NCBI RefSeq assembly: GCF_000002985.6
Contig: NC_003282.8
Coordinates: 7,812,001 to 7,876,000, forward strand
DNA length: 64,000 nt
DNA from: Caenorhabditis elegans
Lineage: Eukaryota; Nematoda; Chromadorea; Rhabditida; Rhabditidae
Direction: 5' to 3'
Shown: positions 22,673-34,641 of the stretch, in pieces
How positions within the stretch are numbered: the first letter of the stretch is position 1
Layout of the letters: the number at the start of each line of letters is the position of its first letter
Position numbers and translations under genes: made by a program
Notes under the pieces: model-generated
Told to the model about the DNA's origin: nothing
The model's input: the letters and a program-made list of their open reading frames with translations, nothing else
Databases searched by the model: none

Positions 22673-25372
22673 TATCTGAAAGTTTACTAGATTAATTTTT
22701 TAGAAAATTGCGAATATCGTAAAAGATAAAAACGATATAGAAATGTGTGCCATTAATTTTTTTTCAATTACTTCACTTTCAGTTATCATTTTGTGGAGAC
22801 GTTTTCAGGGCGAGGAAATTAAATTATTATTTTAATAACAGTTATTTGAAGTTGTCTTATAGAATACGGCCTTCAAAAAAGTCGAAAGTTTTGAAGAGAG
22901 AAAAATTATGAAAAATTACCGTCAAATAAACTAAAAATGAGTGTTAAAAGAGAGAGAGACTAGAGAAAAAAAATATGGAGAGCTGTAAAGAGAAAGGGCG
23001 AAGAAACTATGAAGTTTGTTGACAAAAGTAGCCTGTTTCGTAGTGGAAAAGAAATTGTTTGCATTCAATCGGGTTCTCCTGTCAGACGAATCGATTCATA
23101 ATTGGGTCCTTTTTGATGTTTTCCTCCGGTCAAGGAAACATAGGGAAACAAGAAGAAGAAGAAGAAGCTGGTTATGTGAAGAAGAGTGGATATAAGAAGA
23201 GATGAACGCGAGAATGAAGGGGGACAAGAAGATGACCCAAATTGAAAAGATATGGTGACAAAAAAGTTGAAAACATCCAGGAACTTTCGCTAACATACAT
23301 TTTATCATGGGATAATGGATTTGGAGGTTTTTATTTACATTTGGATAGTCGTTGGAAGTTTTTAAAAGTTACACAAGACGCATCTGCTTATATTGAGGTT
23401 TTTTGAAAACAATTTTTAATTTTCTAAATCGGCAAAAAATTTGCTGTAATTCAGAAAATTACGAAAGTTACAAAAAAAAATTGCTAAAACATGATCTGGA
23501 GTTTGAAAAATGAATGAGTGAAAAATTCAATTTAAAAGAGTTTTCCCAGTCTTGTTTGCATTCACTCACATTTTATGAGCATGGGAACGAAAAAAATTGA
23601 ATGCATTTCCAGAATTTTTTCAGCAAAAAATGTGAAAAATTTTAGACAAGAATTAAACATTTCAGATCAAAACTTTTCTCTTCACTACAGCTAAATATTT
23701 TTGTGGAGACCTATTTGCAATATCCTCTAAAAATATAACAGCATTTGAAGAACCTAAAGTTTGATTCTTGAAAACCAAGTTTTTACTTACTCAAGGATTG
23801 GAGCCTCATATCATTTACAAGGAATATTCTTCAAGAAAACCGACCTTGTAAAGTTTTCAAGCTTTTCAAATTGAGTTCAAAAAACTTTTTTTTGTATGGA
23901 GCATAGAACAACTCTTGGAAAAGAAAATTTTAACTATTCAATTCATGAATCTCAACTTGAAACGACAATAAATTCATCATTATTATACAAATATTATTCA
24001 GAGATCTATTGCTCTATGCAAACATGAAAATCGGTAGAAATATGGATTTTGCGAAAAGGATTCCACGTGTAGTAAAGGAGTGGTTGCCCGGGTACCGGCG
24101 ATGGAAGGTCAGTCGGGAAGAAAAAACGAGAAAAAGAAGAAGGAAAGGGACAAATGGCCGGTCTCTCTCTTTCTCATTCTGTCAAAGTACTGTATATTGA
24201 TCGAAGAGACAGAGACACGTAGAGAGATTGACCAGTAACACACATACTGTGTTGGATTGTAGTGAGGAGACAAGATTAGTGGCGGCGATATATTTAGGTT
24301 GCGAGATATAAGAGAATGGAGAGGGAAATGTAATGATTGAATGAAAATGGGAGGAACATAATAATACTACTTTTGATGATGTCATATAAATGGAAAATCT
24401 GAAAAATCTTGCTTAAGAGCAATGCATCAATCTGAATTCTGAAAATATTGGATCTGGAAGCTTATAATTGGATCCTGCAGAACTGCGAAAATTCTACACC
24501 ATCTTTTATATTTTCTACTGTGAAAAAAAAAATAATAAAACAAGCAGTGACCAGAACGCAATAATTTGAAGAATCTGAACAAAGTAAAAATCAACTTAAC
24601 AGTTATAATTCCTAATTAAAAATAAAAATCAAGAAACTTAGGAAGAGGTGAAAAACAAGTGAAAATAGGGAAAAATCTTCTGAACAAGTGAATCACTTTC
24701 ATGAAAAACCGGTTTATATTAGGGAAGGTAGCATTAGAAGTACCAATTTCTGAAGATCTAAATTGATGATACTTCTGGAATATTATTTTCTGAATGGAAG
24801 AAAGAAACTGCAGATGGAAGAAAATCGTTGGGTTCTGTGATATGATATTGTTTTTTTGTTTTTTTGGATTTTTGTAAAGGAAAAAAGTCGATCGGAAATA
24901 TTTTATGTTTTTGAAAATGCCCTCGAATACACAATAAAACTGACATTTCGAATAGAAAATAGGAAATAATAAATCGGTGTGTAGCTTCTAAATTTGAACG
25001 AAAAATACGACTTGAAGTTCTCTTTCTCAAAATTTTTATAATTTCTCGTCTGGTATATTGTTTTTCGTTGTAACATTTTTTGGTTTTCATTGGGATTTCG
25101 AAAATCCCAGTCATGTTTACAATACTCTTCTATATCTGATTTTTGTGAATGCCAATTTCAAAAAATGATTTGTCATAGTGCCTCTTCAGATTTTTAGATT
25201 GTAGTTCAGATTTTTAGATTGTTCCCGTTCCTTGTCATAAATAATATAAAATAGGTAAACGGTGAACATTTTTATTACGGAGAAAATATTTCGGGCGATT
25301 ACAATCTTTGATTATCTACTATAATTTCAGTACACTAGTAATAAGTTGAACGACAATCCTTTTTATATCATA
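22673..25372. other. 2.7 kb intergenic region, no gene seen
   Basis: Both flanking genes are on minus, so this holds the ERp44-like promoter and the 3' end of the next gene (minus AATAAA at 25271-25276). Features: purine runs (about 22945-23000; GAAGAAGAAGAAGAAG near 23149) and an 18-bp direct repeat TTCAGATTTTTAGATTGT at 25185-25202 and 25205-25222. Open frames are short and unsupported. Confidence 0.55.
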
Positions 25373-26493
25373 CTATCCCTCCAGAAAATCCATCAAATCA
25401 TGACATATGGCAGGAAGTCGATTGAATGGAAGCTGAAAATTAATTTTTCATCACAATATCTATAAAAATGTACAATTACCTTTTCATCAATATCATATTC
25501 AACAACACTTGATACCAATGGACTTCCAAAAGTGACATGTCTCTCTGGAATTGAACCAGAAACGAATTGCTCAACAACAATGGTCTTGAAACGAGCTCCT
25601 TTCATATCATCATTGTTGTAATATGTGACATTAACTGTTAGAAACTTCTTCTCTTTGATTCTAAAAGTAAAGTGAGTTGCCGATGACATTGATGTCCATT
25701 GATTAAAAAAGTGTTCCGAGTCAGCAAAGTTTCCAACCAATGGAGTGAAGAATTTATCACCGAAGCGATCCAAATTGTTTTCAGCGGCAAGAGTGAAGTG
25801 CTCATTGAGCTGAATTTCAGGAGATGAAGTTAGAAAATTCTCAATCTGCCCGATCAATTGCTTCAATGGCATCTCTGTTTTCATAGTTACACGAAATAAC
25901 GACGAACGATCACAGGGCAATTTAACGTCCAGAAGAGATTTCTCAATGATCGAAAAAATATCAGCTTCAGTGAGACGACGACAGAAGACATGGAGAAGTG
26001 TTGGACGCTGATCAACCCGAGAAATCAATGTGGTTGCCAAATCAAGTTCCGTTGCTGAAATTTAGATTTTTAGAGTTCTATCAGTTGGTCTACTTAAAAA
26101 TATACCTCTTTTAGTATTCTTCCATTTTCTTGATCTTTCGAAAACATTCCACAACACACAACGTTTCAGGCTTTTTTCAGACGATTTCAAAATTCGATTC
26201 AACAAAATCACAGCTTCATCTGATACCGTTTGCTGTTCCAAAGGCTTCAAAACATTTGGATGCTCCTCCAAAATAAAAGCATCATCATGGTTAAACTCAA
26301 TGGGGCTCAATGGAAGACTCATTGGAGTTCCATTAGCTCGAACAACTTCAACACCATTTCTGTTTTGATTGTCTTCCAAACCATCAACTCCCGAAACAAA
26401 AACAGTTGTCGCGAGATCTCGAAGTTCCACGGACGAAAGATTGTCTTGATGCAACTTATTTTCTTCACAAATTGGATTCAGCAGATTTTCCAT
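25373..26493 (-). CDS. Unrecognised protein, 340 residues
   Basis: Three exons (26106-26493, 25480-26054, 25373-25432) join in frame; stop TAG at 25373-25375. I do not recognise a named family. Residues 1-100 are acidic and probably disordered; 100-130 are basic and helical (KSSEKSLKRCVLWNVFERSR); about 130-335 look like one alpha/beta domain with regular hydrophobic spacing (e.g. TLLHVFCRRLTEADIFSIIE, HFTFRIKEKKFLTVNVTYYN, YDIDEKLPFNRLPAICHDLM). No signal peptide or membrane segment. I start at 26491-26493 because CATTTCAACAG upstream is a good trans-splice acceptor placed after the earlier in-frame ATG (26533-26535). Likely a nematode-restricted nuclear or cytoplasmic protein; function unknown. 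Confidence 0.82.
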
Positions 26494-29400
26494 TTCTTTT
26501 GAAAATATGAAGTTACTGTTGAAATGTTGTATCAAATTGGGGAATAACTATGAAGATGGGCGGTCGTTCAAAATTTAGTTGTGAACACGTGGAAAAGACC
26601 ACGCGAATTCGAATTCCTGTTTTTAAAATAATTAACTGCTATGAACATAAATGAAATTTGTTTTTAAAGTGTAAAAAATGTGTGTCTTCTTTGTTCTATC
26701 ACTGGAAGTCTAGTGACTATATGGAATTGTAAGTCTAGACGTCACAAATATTTTATGGTATAGATCTTGTCGAGAAACTTTTGTAGCATGAAACTACCTT
26801 TGCCACATAAGAGTTAAAAACTGAGATGCGACAACTATAATTCTGCCATAACCCAATCACGTTCAAACTATCATCTTTAATTGAAGAATTTTTGCTCATT
26901 CCTGACCATCTTCTGCTGAGAATGGCGCCAAATTGTGCGGGTTTATCATCATCATCCCAAAGACGTTGCGCAAATATTTGAAAGGAAAAAGGGTTCCAAT
27001 GGGGGATGGCCACATCGTTTGACAGCACCGCCAGGAAGAAAGAATAACATTGATAATCGAGAGACGATAGACGGTTTTATATGGAAAAGAAGTGTGGAAG
27101 ATTGAGGTAGAAAGAGAGTTGAGAGAAATAGAGAGAAAGGTGACACCAGAAAAAGAATTGGGGGGAATATTCACTTTTGGATAGATATATTCTCATGCTA
27201 AATTCAACTTCAAACTTAGAGTCTGCTATTATTCAAACGTTTGATGCCAGCTTATCACCAGTGATGTTTCAGGTTTAAAACTTAATCTGGATGATGTTTT
27301 TTCAAAGAAGATTGAAAGAAGAAGATTTTGGCATGAGCTAATTTTGTTTATGTAGATTTATTTGGGAGCTTTCTCCCTTGTCAGATTTTTTTAAAATTAG
27401 TATTTGAAATTAAATTGTCCTTCTTGCTTATAATGTTAAACTTTGCAAAATGAGTTTATGCCTTTCTATCTTGTAAATCTAGTCAAGTTTTTTTTCCTTT
27501 TTCAATTGAGGAACAAGGCAAGAGATTGCGAGATCATTAGAGACAACAAGAATAACTTTCGAATATCCCATTTCTTTGAAACAGTATTATTTATTCATTT
27601 ATTTGTATTTATTTATAAACGCTTTTAGACAAAAACCTAATTTAATGCCGTTAAAATTTTTTTAAATACGAATTTCCCACCATTTTGCCGGCTTTCAAGT
27701 TTGATTTACCAAAAAAGAGTCAACTTACGGAAATTTCCGCAAAGCCTGTATACAAAATAGTGCAAGATTATTGGAAGAAATATGGTATTTGAAATTAAAA
27801 ATTGTTTTAGGACGAATTGTAAAAGGGAGGAAGCGATTTGACCGCCTCGCTTCCCGGACCCCCATTGAATTAGAATCCCATTAACAGTATTACTTTTTAC
27901 GATGCCCATTAAAGGTCGATATTTTGAGCCAGTTTCCTAGGTGAATCCACATTCTCATTTCATTTCCCATTCACTTCATCCATTCAAATCTCTTTTCTTT
28001 CTCTCTCTCTCACCTGACTCTTTTTTCCTTTTTCATCCATCCGCCACCTATTCTCTCCCGTTTCCCAATTCCATTTTGCTCTCTTTTCATATGTGTTAAT
28101 TAGTGCTTTCCGTCAAATGCGCGTGCGGTGTCTGCCGAAGAGAGTGCACACGTTGTCATGGCACGTTTCCCTGACAACGAGAAGCTTCGCTGTATTCACC
28201 TGCCGTTTTCTCCATCTGCTCACAAGCTCACTTTACTATTCGTTTTGGTGTGTGTGGGTGGTCTTCTACTCTTGATTATTATTACTCATCTTCGTATTGT
28301 TTTCTGAAAAAAAAACAGATAAATACATAAACTTGTAAGTTTTGACTATTTTCTGATTTATGGTCAGACATGCCTCTCCGCGACGAGGCATTTGTTACCA
28401 AAAACATTTATTGATGATTGATTCTAAATCAGTTGATGTAAGAAAAATTTCAAAAAATCAAATACGGCTTCTCCAAATTCAACTAACTAGTCTAGAAATT
28501 GCACACGGGATGCCATTCTCTTCATATTTTCATCATTTAGTTACCGATGGTTTTACGGCAGAATTATAAATTGATTATTAAAATTAACTGTTTCGTAAAT
28601 TATTTAAATAATTATTTCAAAATATTTGTTTATTTTTCTTTGTGGAAATTTTAAAGGCGATAAGCGGGCGAGCTGACGTTAACCTCGTTAAGATGTATAT
28701 GAAAACAAGTGCATTTTTTAAATGAATTTTGCATTCAAATGTTTTCTATAACACTTACAGCTCCACTTGGGCAGATTTTATCTCGGTTATCTTTGGTTTT
28801 ATCAAAAAAATGTAAAACACTAAAAATGCGTCTCGAATATTTCTCTATTTGTTCACAGCTGATCAATTTTTGACAAAACCAATAATAACCAAGATATAGG
28901 CTTTCAAAGTAAAAAGCGGGGTTCCAAGACTAATAAAAAAATACGATATGTACTTATGTAGAAATCAAAATTTTGAATTTCAAGTTTAAATTTAGTGTTT
29001 TTCCTCTTGAAGCCAACACCCAAAAGAAAAACATTTCCCTCCTTTCTCATTTTTTCTTCGCCTCTTTCTTCTTTTCCCGCTTACTCATTAATTTAGCGTC
29101 GTGCACATCTTCTAAGGTCCTTTCCATTTCTTTCTTTTCTATCTTTTTCTTTTAATTTTTGCAGCCACTTTCATATATACATAAAAGGCCGAAAATTCAT
29201 GTTTTTAAATGAGTGAAAAGAAGTTGAGAATTCCTGTTGCAATTAAAACTGAAATTTCGATCTAGTGCAAAATTAATCTACACAAAAATTCATTCAAAAC
29301 AGTTTGTTTTGCACTCATATTACAGTGTCACTCTTAAAGTGCAAACATCAATCAATATATTTTGTTATCAGTTACGTGGAAATGGCAAACAGCACATACC

Positions 29401-29644
29401 TCTTTCTTTTTACCTTTTTTCAACAAACAGCACACATATTAGAATATGAATTGACCGATAAAAGTGTCTCCGCCTACTTTTCCTCGCCCATCGGTGCAAC
29501 AGGCCTCCCGAACTGTACACGTCGATTAAACGATTATTGTGTTGGTAGAAGAGGAGAAAAGTTTTCTTCATTTTTCTTTTTTTGTTTTACTTTTCTTTCT
29601 TACTCGCAGGTACAAATTATTCAATTTAAAAGCACCACTCGGAA
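26494..29644. other. 3.1 kb intergenic region upstream of mir-83
   Basis: No protein gene seen. 26870-27070 has balanced composition for this AT-rich window and may be regulatory for the divergent upstream gene. 27950-28100 is a pyrimidine tract. A foldback repeat lies at 28762-28912. 29030-29160 is CT-rich with TTTTTCTTC runs. The mir-83 promoter must lie here. Confidence 0.5.
28762..28912. repeat. Foldback repeat, third copy of the 11.5-kb family
   Basis: Shares CTCCACTTGG, CTCGGTTATCTT, AAAATGCG and TTTCTCTATTTGTT with the copies at 11505-11785. Here the ends are inverted: 28780-28809 matches the reverse complement of 28867-28896 at 26 of 30 positions, so it can form a long hairpin. Confidence 0.7.
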
Positions 29645-29714
29645 CCACTGAATTTATGTGTGTACTTGACGGCCAACAAGAGCATCGATCTAGCACCATA
29701 TAAATTCAGTAATT
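29645..29714 (+). ncRNA. mir-83: microRNA miR-83 precursor hairpin (miR-29 seed)
   Basis: The mature miRNA is on the 3' arm at 29691-29712, beginning TAGCACCATATAAATTCAG, identical to C. elegans miR-83 as I remember it. Its seed AGCACCA is that of the animal miR-29 family. The 5' arm, 29647-29668 (ACTGAATTTATGTGTGTACT start), pairs with it over at least 11 consecutive bases, with a 22-base loop. It is intergenic, about 3.1 kb from the start of the minus-strand gene and 4.9 kb before the MADF gene, so it likely has its own promoter. From literature memory, mir-83 acts with mir-34 in gonad morphogenesis and in stress and ageing phenotypes. Confidence 0.95.
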
Positions 29715-32700
29715 TCGCGTCGAGAGCTATTCTGTATTCAATTATTTGATTCTGAATGAGAAAATTCTTACTTTTTTGAAAAACCATGAATTTTTATCAA
29801 ATAATACAAATGGAGCAAGAGGAACGCTCCAGTGGCCGGTAAGAAATTTTCTAAGCAATTTTCAAAACAACAATGTAGATTTTGTTTAAAAATAAATTAT
29901 TTTGCGATCTGAAAATCAAATTCCTCCCTGAAGAATAATCCGAAACGAAAAAATCGGAACGAAAAAAAAAAAATCTTAATAACGCCTTTTCATCAGAAAA
30001 CGTCACGTGTCGGCTCTCCATTTCAGCTCTTGGTGCAGGAAATGAAGGTTTTTAGAATTGAGAGCAACGAAAGAACAAAATAAGAGAAGGCATCAAAATA
30101 GACAACGAGAAAAGCTCTGTTTTGGCTTGAAAAGGTTTACTTTTGGAAATACAACTTCTGGAATTTTCGAAACTTGATCGAAATTAATTTAATGCATGTA
30201 ACATTGTAAAAATATCTACTGTTTCAAATACATAATAATAATATATAAAAAACCTCGGCTTTATAAATACCATTATCGAATGAATTACCTGCACAATGAA
30301 ATTGACCAGTGAAATTGTGAATAAAAAACACCGATAATGTCTAGATTTGTTACTGTATTTTGAACGACATCAGCAGTTCTTTCAATTCATTCAATAGATG
30401 TTAAATTTTGAATAGAGGGAAGTGGTGATTAATTCCAGCCGGAAACTATAGAAAAGCCTGGCTCTAAATTTTAAATCCCGGTTCGCACTGGAATTTTCGG
30501 GAAGCTTGCTTCAAAATTGCTCTGAATTATTGAATTTAAACATTAAATGAAAAAGACAGAATTCGTCAAAAAAATTTAAAAATTGGACGAGAAATGTCTA
30601 CAATTTGCGACTACTGGCTAAAATTGTGCGCTCTACACTTTTTTAAAAATTAAAAATTTATTCGTACTGAGGGTTTTCAACAATTTAAATTTTCTATTTA
30701 CAGGCGAATTCCATGCAAGATAAAGCTATGTGTGCGCCACTTGATATATGTTTTAAAAAATACAGTGACATTCACTGTTACCAAATTTCCATTTTTACTG
30801 AAAACAAGTTTAGTGAATTCAACTACAATTTTGATTAAAACTTCTAAAAGTTCAAGCACTACTCAAACAAATTTTAAATATATTTTCAACTACCGTATTT
30901 ACTATTTTAGTTTTGAACCACATGATTCTAGACTGCACATATCTTTGCTCATTTTTAAGATTTCAATAAATGATCAATAGAAAATATAAATACTTTGACG
31001 CTTGACATATAAGCTGCCCACCATGGCTGTGAATTTCAAAAAAAAATTATCGATAAAATTTTCCAAAATATGCTCCGATCAGAAGGGAACAAAATTTGAA
31101 ACTCGGTTGTTTTTTCAGTTTTTTGAGGTAGATTGGCGCCAGTTAGAAAAATATTCAAAACTTCTACAACAGCCAAAAATGGTAATTATCCGTAAATATG
31201 GAAGTCGACCTACATAATTTTTTTTCTACTAGTTTTAAATCTTTTTAATATTCAATCTTATTAAAACATTGTTGTATTCATCGCACATGTAAAAATCCCC
31301 AATAATTATTTATATACCAAATTTATATACCAAAAAGATAATATACCAAAAACCTTCAACCTTTTTAGCCCTCTATTGGTATATTTTGACATACTCCACT
31401 TAAAAAAATATTTCGATATCAATTAACATTTTGTTAATATTGAGCAATCGGAAAGCTCAAAATGTCTAGAGATTCCCTTGAAGTTTTCAATCCCTAGTAC
31501 ATTTTTTTTATTTTCTAAAACGAGCAAAAAATGTAGTGTTCTTTTCTTCTTTTTCTCATGACCATCCAACTGCACTTTCTTTCATCGTCTGGGAGTCCTC
31601 TAAAAGACATCGACTAATGGATGCATTTCCTTCCTCTCAAAAAGGGCTGCTTTTTTCTGTGGGCGGAGCTTCTGAACTCTCTTGCAATGAGTCTCCAAGA
31701 TGAAGGGTCTTCAATAATCCACCATCTGCTGCTGACAACATAATGATAACAAATTGTTGAAAGTTAGAAAGAGAATGAGAGAATGAATGGATCGGAAATA
31801 GAGAAGAAGTATGGAGAGAAGATATGTTTTATTTATTGCAGGAAAAAAACATTTATCGGAACAAATCGAACCTGAATTTTTCCAAACAAGAGTTTCTTGA
31901 AAAGTTGAGAATTAAACTACCGCTAACCGTGTATTCTATACTAAAAAGGCATACAATAAAAACTTGCTGACTCCTTTGTCAGGACAGCATTTTAAAATAA
32001 TTTTCAGTTTGAGAATATTTACAAAGTTGTATATTATTGTCCTAACTAGGGAATATATTTGAACAAATTGATCTCAATGAAAAGTCGATTATTCATATAA
32101 GAAAAGCTACCGAAATGTTTGGCGCAATTCGGTTGGCCAAGTGGTTAATAAAGTTTACATTTTATAGATTAATATTCCTTCTAAGCTAAATTTCCAAACA
32201 AGTCCTCGGATGTGTATACCCCGATTTCTCTAACTCGCAAAAACAAAAGTACTGTTGCCAAAATCCACTTTACTACAGGGAATATAGATTTTGTTTTTTC
32301 TTTTGTTATTATGCATTGTTTTGCCAACTATACAATATCTGAATACACAGATTTTCTAAAAATAATAATTCTGTAGCCATCAGTCTTCAAATGTGTGCAG
32401 TAATTCAATTCAACAAAAAAAACAAATCGAAGAAATAGCAGGTGCCAATTATTGTCTATCTTTTTCATTTGACCATTTGTCTTTTTTAGAAGTTGATGAT
32501 AAGCCTGAGAGAGTATAAGACGGTAACGTAACTGGGAAAAGAAGAGACGAATGAGGTTATCAGGGAGTCACGTGACAGTTCAGTTGTTATCAAAACAGAA
32601 CACAAATGGGAAGAAAAATCTTGATTATTCAAAAAACTTATTATGCTATTCGCTTACCAAATAATCTTTAAAAAAAAAGTAACATTATTGCTTACTATCG

Positions 32701-33529
32701 GGATAAAAGATCAAGCTTTTTTTCAAAAAATATTTTTGATGAAACTGATCGAGAATTGCAATGATAGAAAGATTAGATGATCGAAAAAATTGAAACAATC
32801 GTAAACGCTACTCTCAATAGTATGTAACCTCATGCTGATACATTTTTTTAATTATTAGAAGCGTATCGAACTGTATAAATGGTTAAACGCTGATGGACTA
32901 CATTTTCTGTACGTTTCTATATTTTGTTGCTGAAATTTATGAAATTATAATATTTCCTTATTTTCAAAGTGCTTCATAATCTTAAGCCGACCATGAGTAG
33001 TATTAACATAAAGTCTAAAAAACCTGCAAATCTTCACTGGATCAAAAAATCAATGTTCTTGGAAAATCTGAAACTACGCGATTAATCATGTGCTATTTTG
33101 ATTCAAAATTATATAAAATATATGTGATCTTTTCAAGAAATCCAAAAAAAGTTAATATACAATTGAAAGTCTAGGTGCCTGCCCATCTGGCACCGTACCA
33201 GTACATTCATCTATTGACCTGTCTTTTCTCATTCATCGAACAGATGGTAAACTAATATGTTTCTGAAAACAATACAGTTTTAAAAGGTATTTTGAAGAAA
33301 AAATATCACGGTTATCTGATATCTGATATCTACCAACCAGATATCTCCAGATTCATAGAAGAACCAGATATCTGAAATTGATTTTATATTAGATCTGAAA
33401 ACTTTTATTTGACAACTCCATCTCAATTTCAAAAATCGTGAACCACACATTTTTCAGATTTGGATGTTCCATTTCATGATTGTCACGTAGGGAAGAATTC
33501 CCATACTTCACAAAACGGAATCTTTAAAT

Positions 33530-33850
33530 GTTGTTTGCGATCACCTAGATATTCTTGGTTCTTTCGAGCCCGTGGGGCCTCGAGATGTCTTTTTTTGCGC
33601 CGCCCGCTACTATTGCTGGCTGCTGTGTCGTCTTCGTCCAGGGGGGCAAGGCACACCCTCTCCGCCTCCTTCCCCACCCCCCACACATCGACCACTCGAC
33701 GTTCAAGAAACAACAGGGCAAACACGGAGGATAGAGACATCGAGATATTGTGTAATTTGAAGAGAGTCGATGACATAGAACGCGGCGAGATGTGGGCGGG
33801 GCTTGTGTTAAGTCCCGCCCATCGGCGGTTTGGAGAGAATTGATCGAGGC
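33530..33850. promoter_or_regulatory. GC-rich island with paired GC boxes
   Basis: Markedly richer in G+C than its surroundings, with CCCCACCCCCC, GGGGGG and GCGCCGCCCGC runs. It ends with GTGGGCGGGGC (GGGCGGG at 33794-33800) facing AGTCCCGCCCAT (CCCGCCC at 33814-33820), an inverted pair of Sp1/KLF-type boxes 13 bases apart. It lies about 0.8 kb before the MADF gene ATG. Confidence 0.5.
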
Positions 33851-33879
33851 CGAGACGGAGGGCACGCTGTTGGGAGAGA

Positions 33880-33889
33880 ACACACACAG

Positions 33890-33920
<31 letters not shown>

Positions 33921-33930
33921 CACACACATA
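33880..33930. repeat. CA/TG microsatellite
   Basis: Near-perfect (CA)n interrupted once by GA and by a short (TA)n stretch at about 33912-33920. Confidence 0.9.
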
Positions 33931-34641
33931 CCCGGCCCGTTTGCATGTTTTGGGCTATTTTCAGAAATTTGCCAGATTCGTTGGCCAACCCAGAAAGTAG
34001 GCGTGGCCTTCCAGTATTGCCCATTTTCCACATTTTCAGTGCGTTTGGTGCTGCAAATGAGCATTTCCGTGATCTAGATTTTATGTCCAATGGGTTACAG
34101 TGCCTCATCATTGGTAAACTTCTGTTATTTCAGTTGATGGTGCATCTGCACTTAAGAATTTGACATTTTCAATTAACTCTTGGCGTTTTTATTGTTTCTA
34201 AAATCTTTTTTTTCTATTTGTACGCCAAATTTTGTACTGAAGGAACTTTGTAAACCCATCACACTAAAAATATCATATTTCTGTCAGGATTTATGCTATG
34301 GTTTTATAAACACCCAAAGTTAAAAATTCCTTATCTGTAAAATTCCCAACAGATAAATTATTTTTGGAATTTGGAAGTAAAAAAATAAATCGAAAATTTT
34401 GCAACTTTTTTCTACTAAAAACCCCCTGGAAATTAAATGGGAAAACTTATTTTTTAAAGAACTTTACCCTTTTTTTTCATTTTTCCCTGACGGCCTAGAA
34501 ATTCTCATAGTGGCCAATGATTCCCACAATGTTCTCTGTGTCTCTCCGCTTCACGCACCCTCTCGTTATCTCATTTTACGCGTACCGTGGCGCGAACCGT
34601 GATTTTTTTTTGAAAATATTTTTTTGCAGAAATAAAAGCGG

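Larger units (their letters stand above)
29715..34641. promoter_or_regulatory. 4.9 kb region between mir-83 and the MADF gene
   Basis: No convincing gene. It holds a GGGCGGAG octamer (31661-31668), a cluster of GATATC/AGATATCT words (33310-33380), a GC-rich island (33530-33850), a CA microsatellite (33880-33930) and the trans-splice acceptor TTTTTTTGCAG ending at 34629. Open frames in the GC island run on both strands at once and lack gene structure. Confidence 0.5.

Noticed and set aside
33175-33203. GGTGCC-loop-GGCACC hairpin
   Set aside because: Only a 6-bp stem; too short for a miRNA precursor and expected by chance.
33460-34064. Overlapping open frames of 127 (plus) and 188-193 (minus) codons
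   Set aside because: They overlap on both strands in the GC-rich, stop-poor island, run through the CA microsatellite, and lack domains or splice structure.
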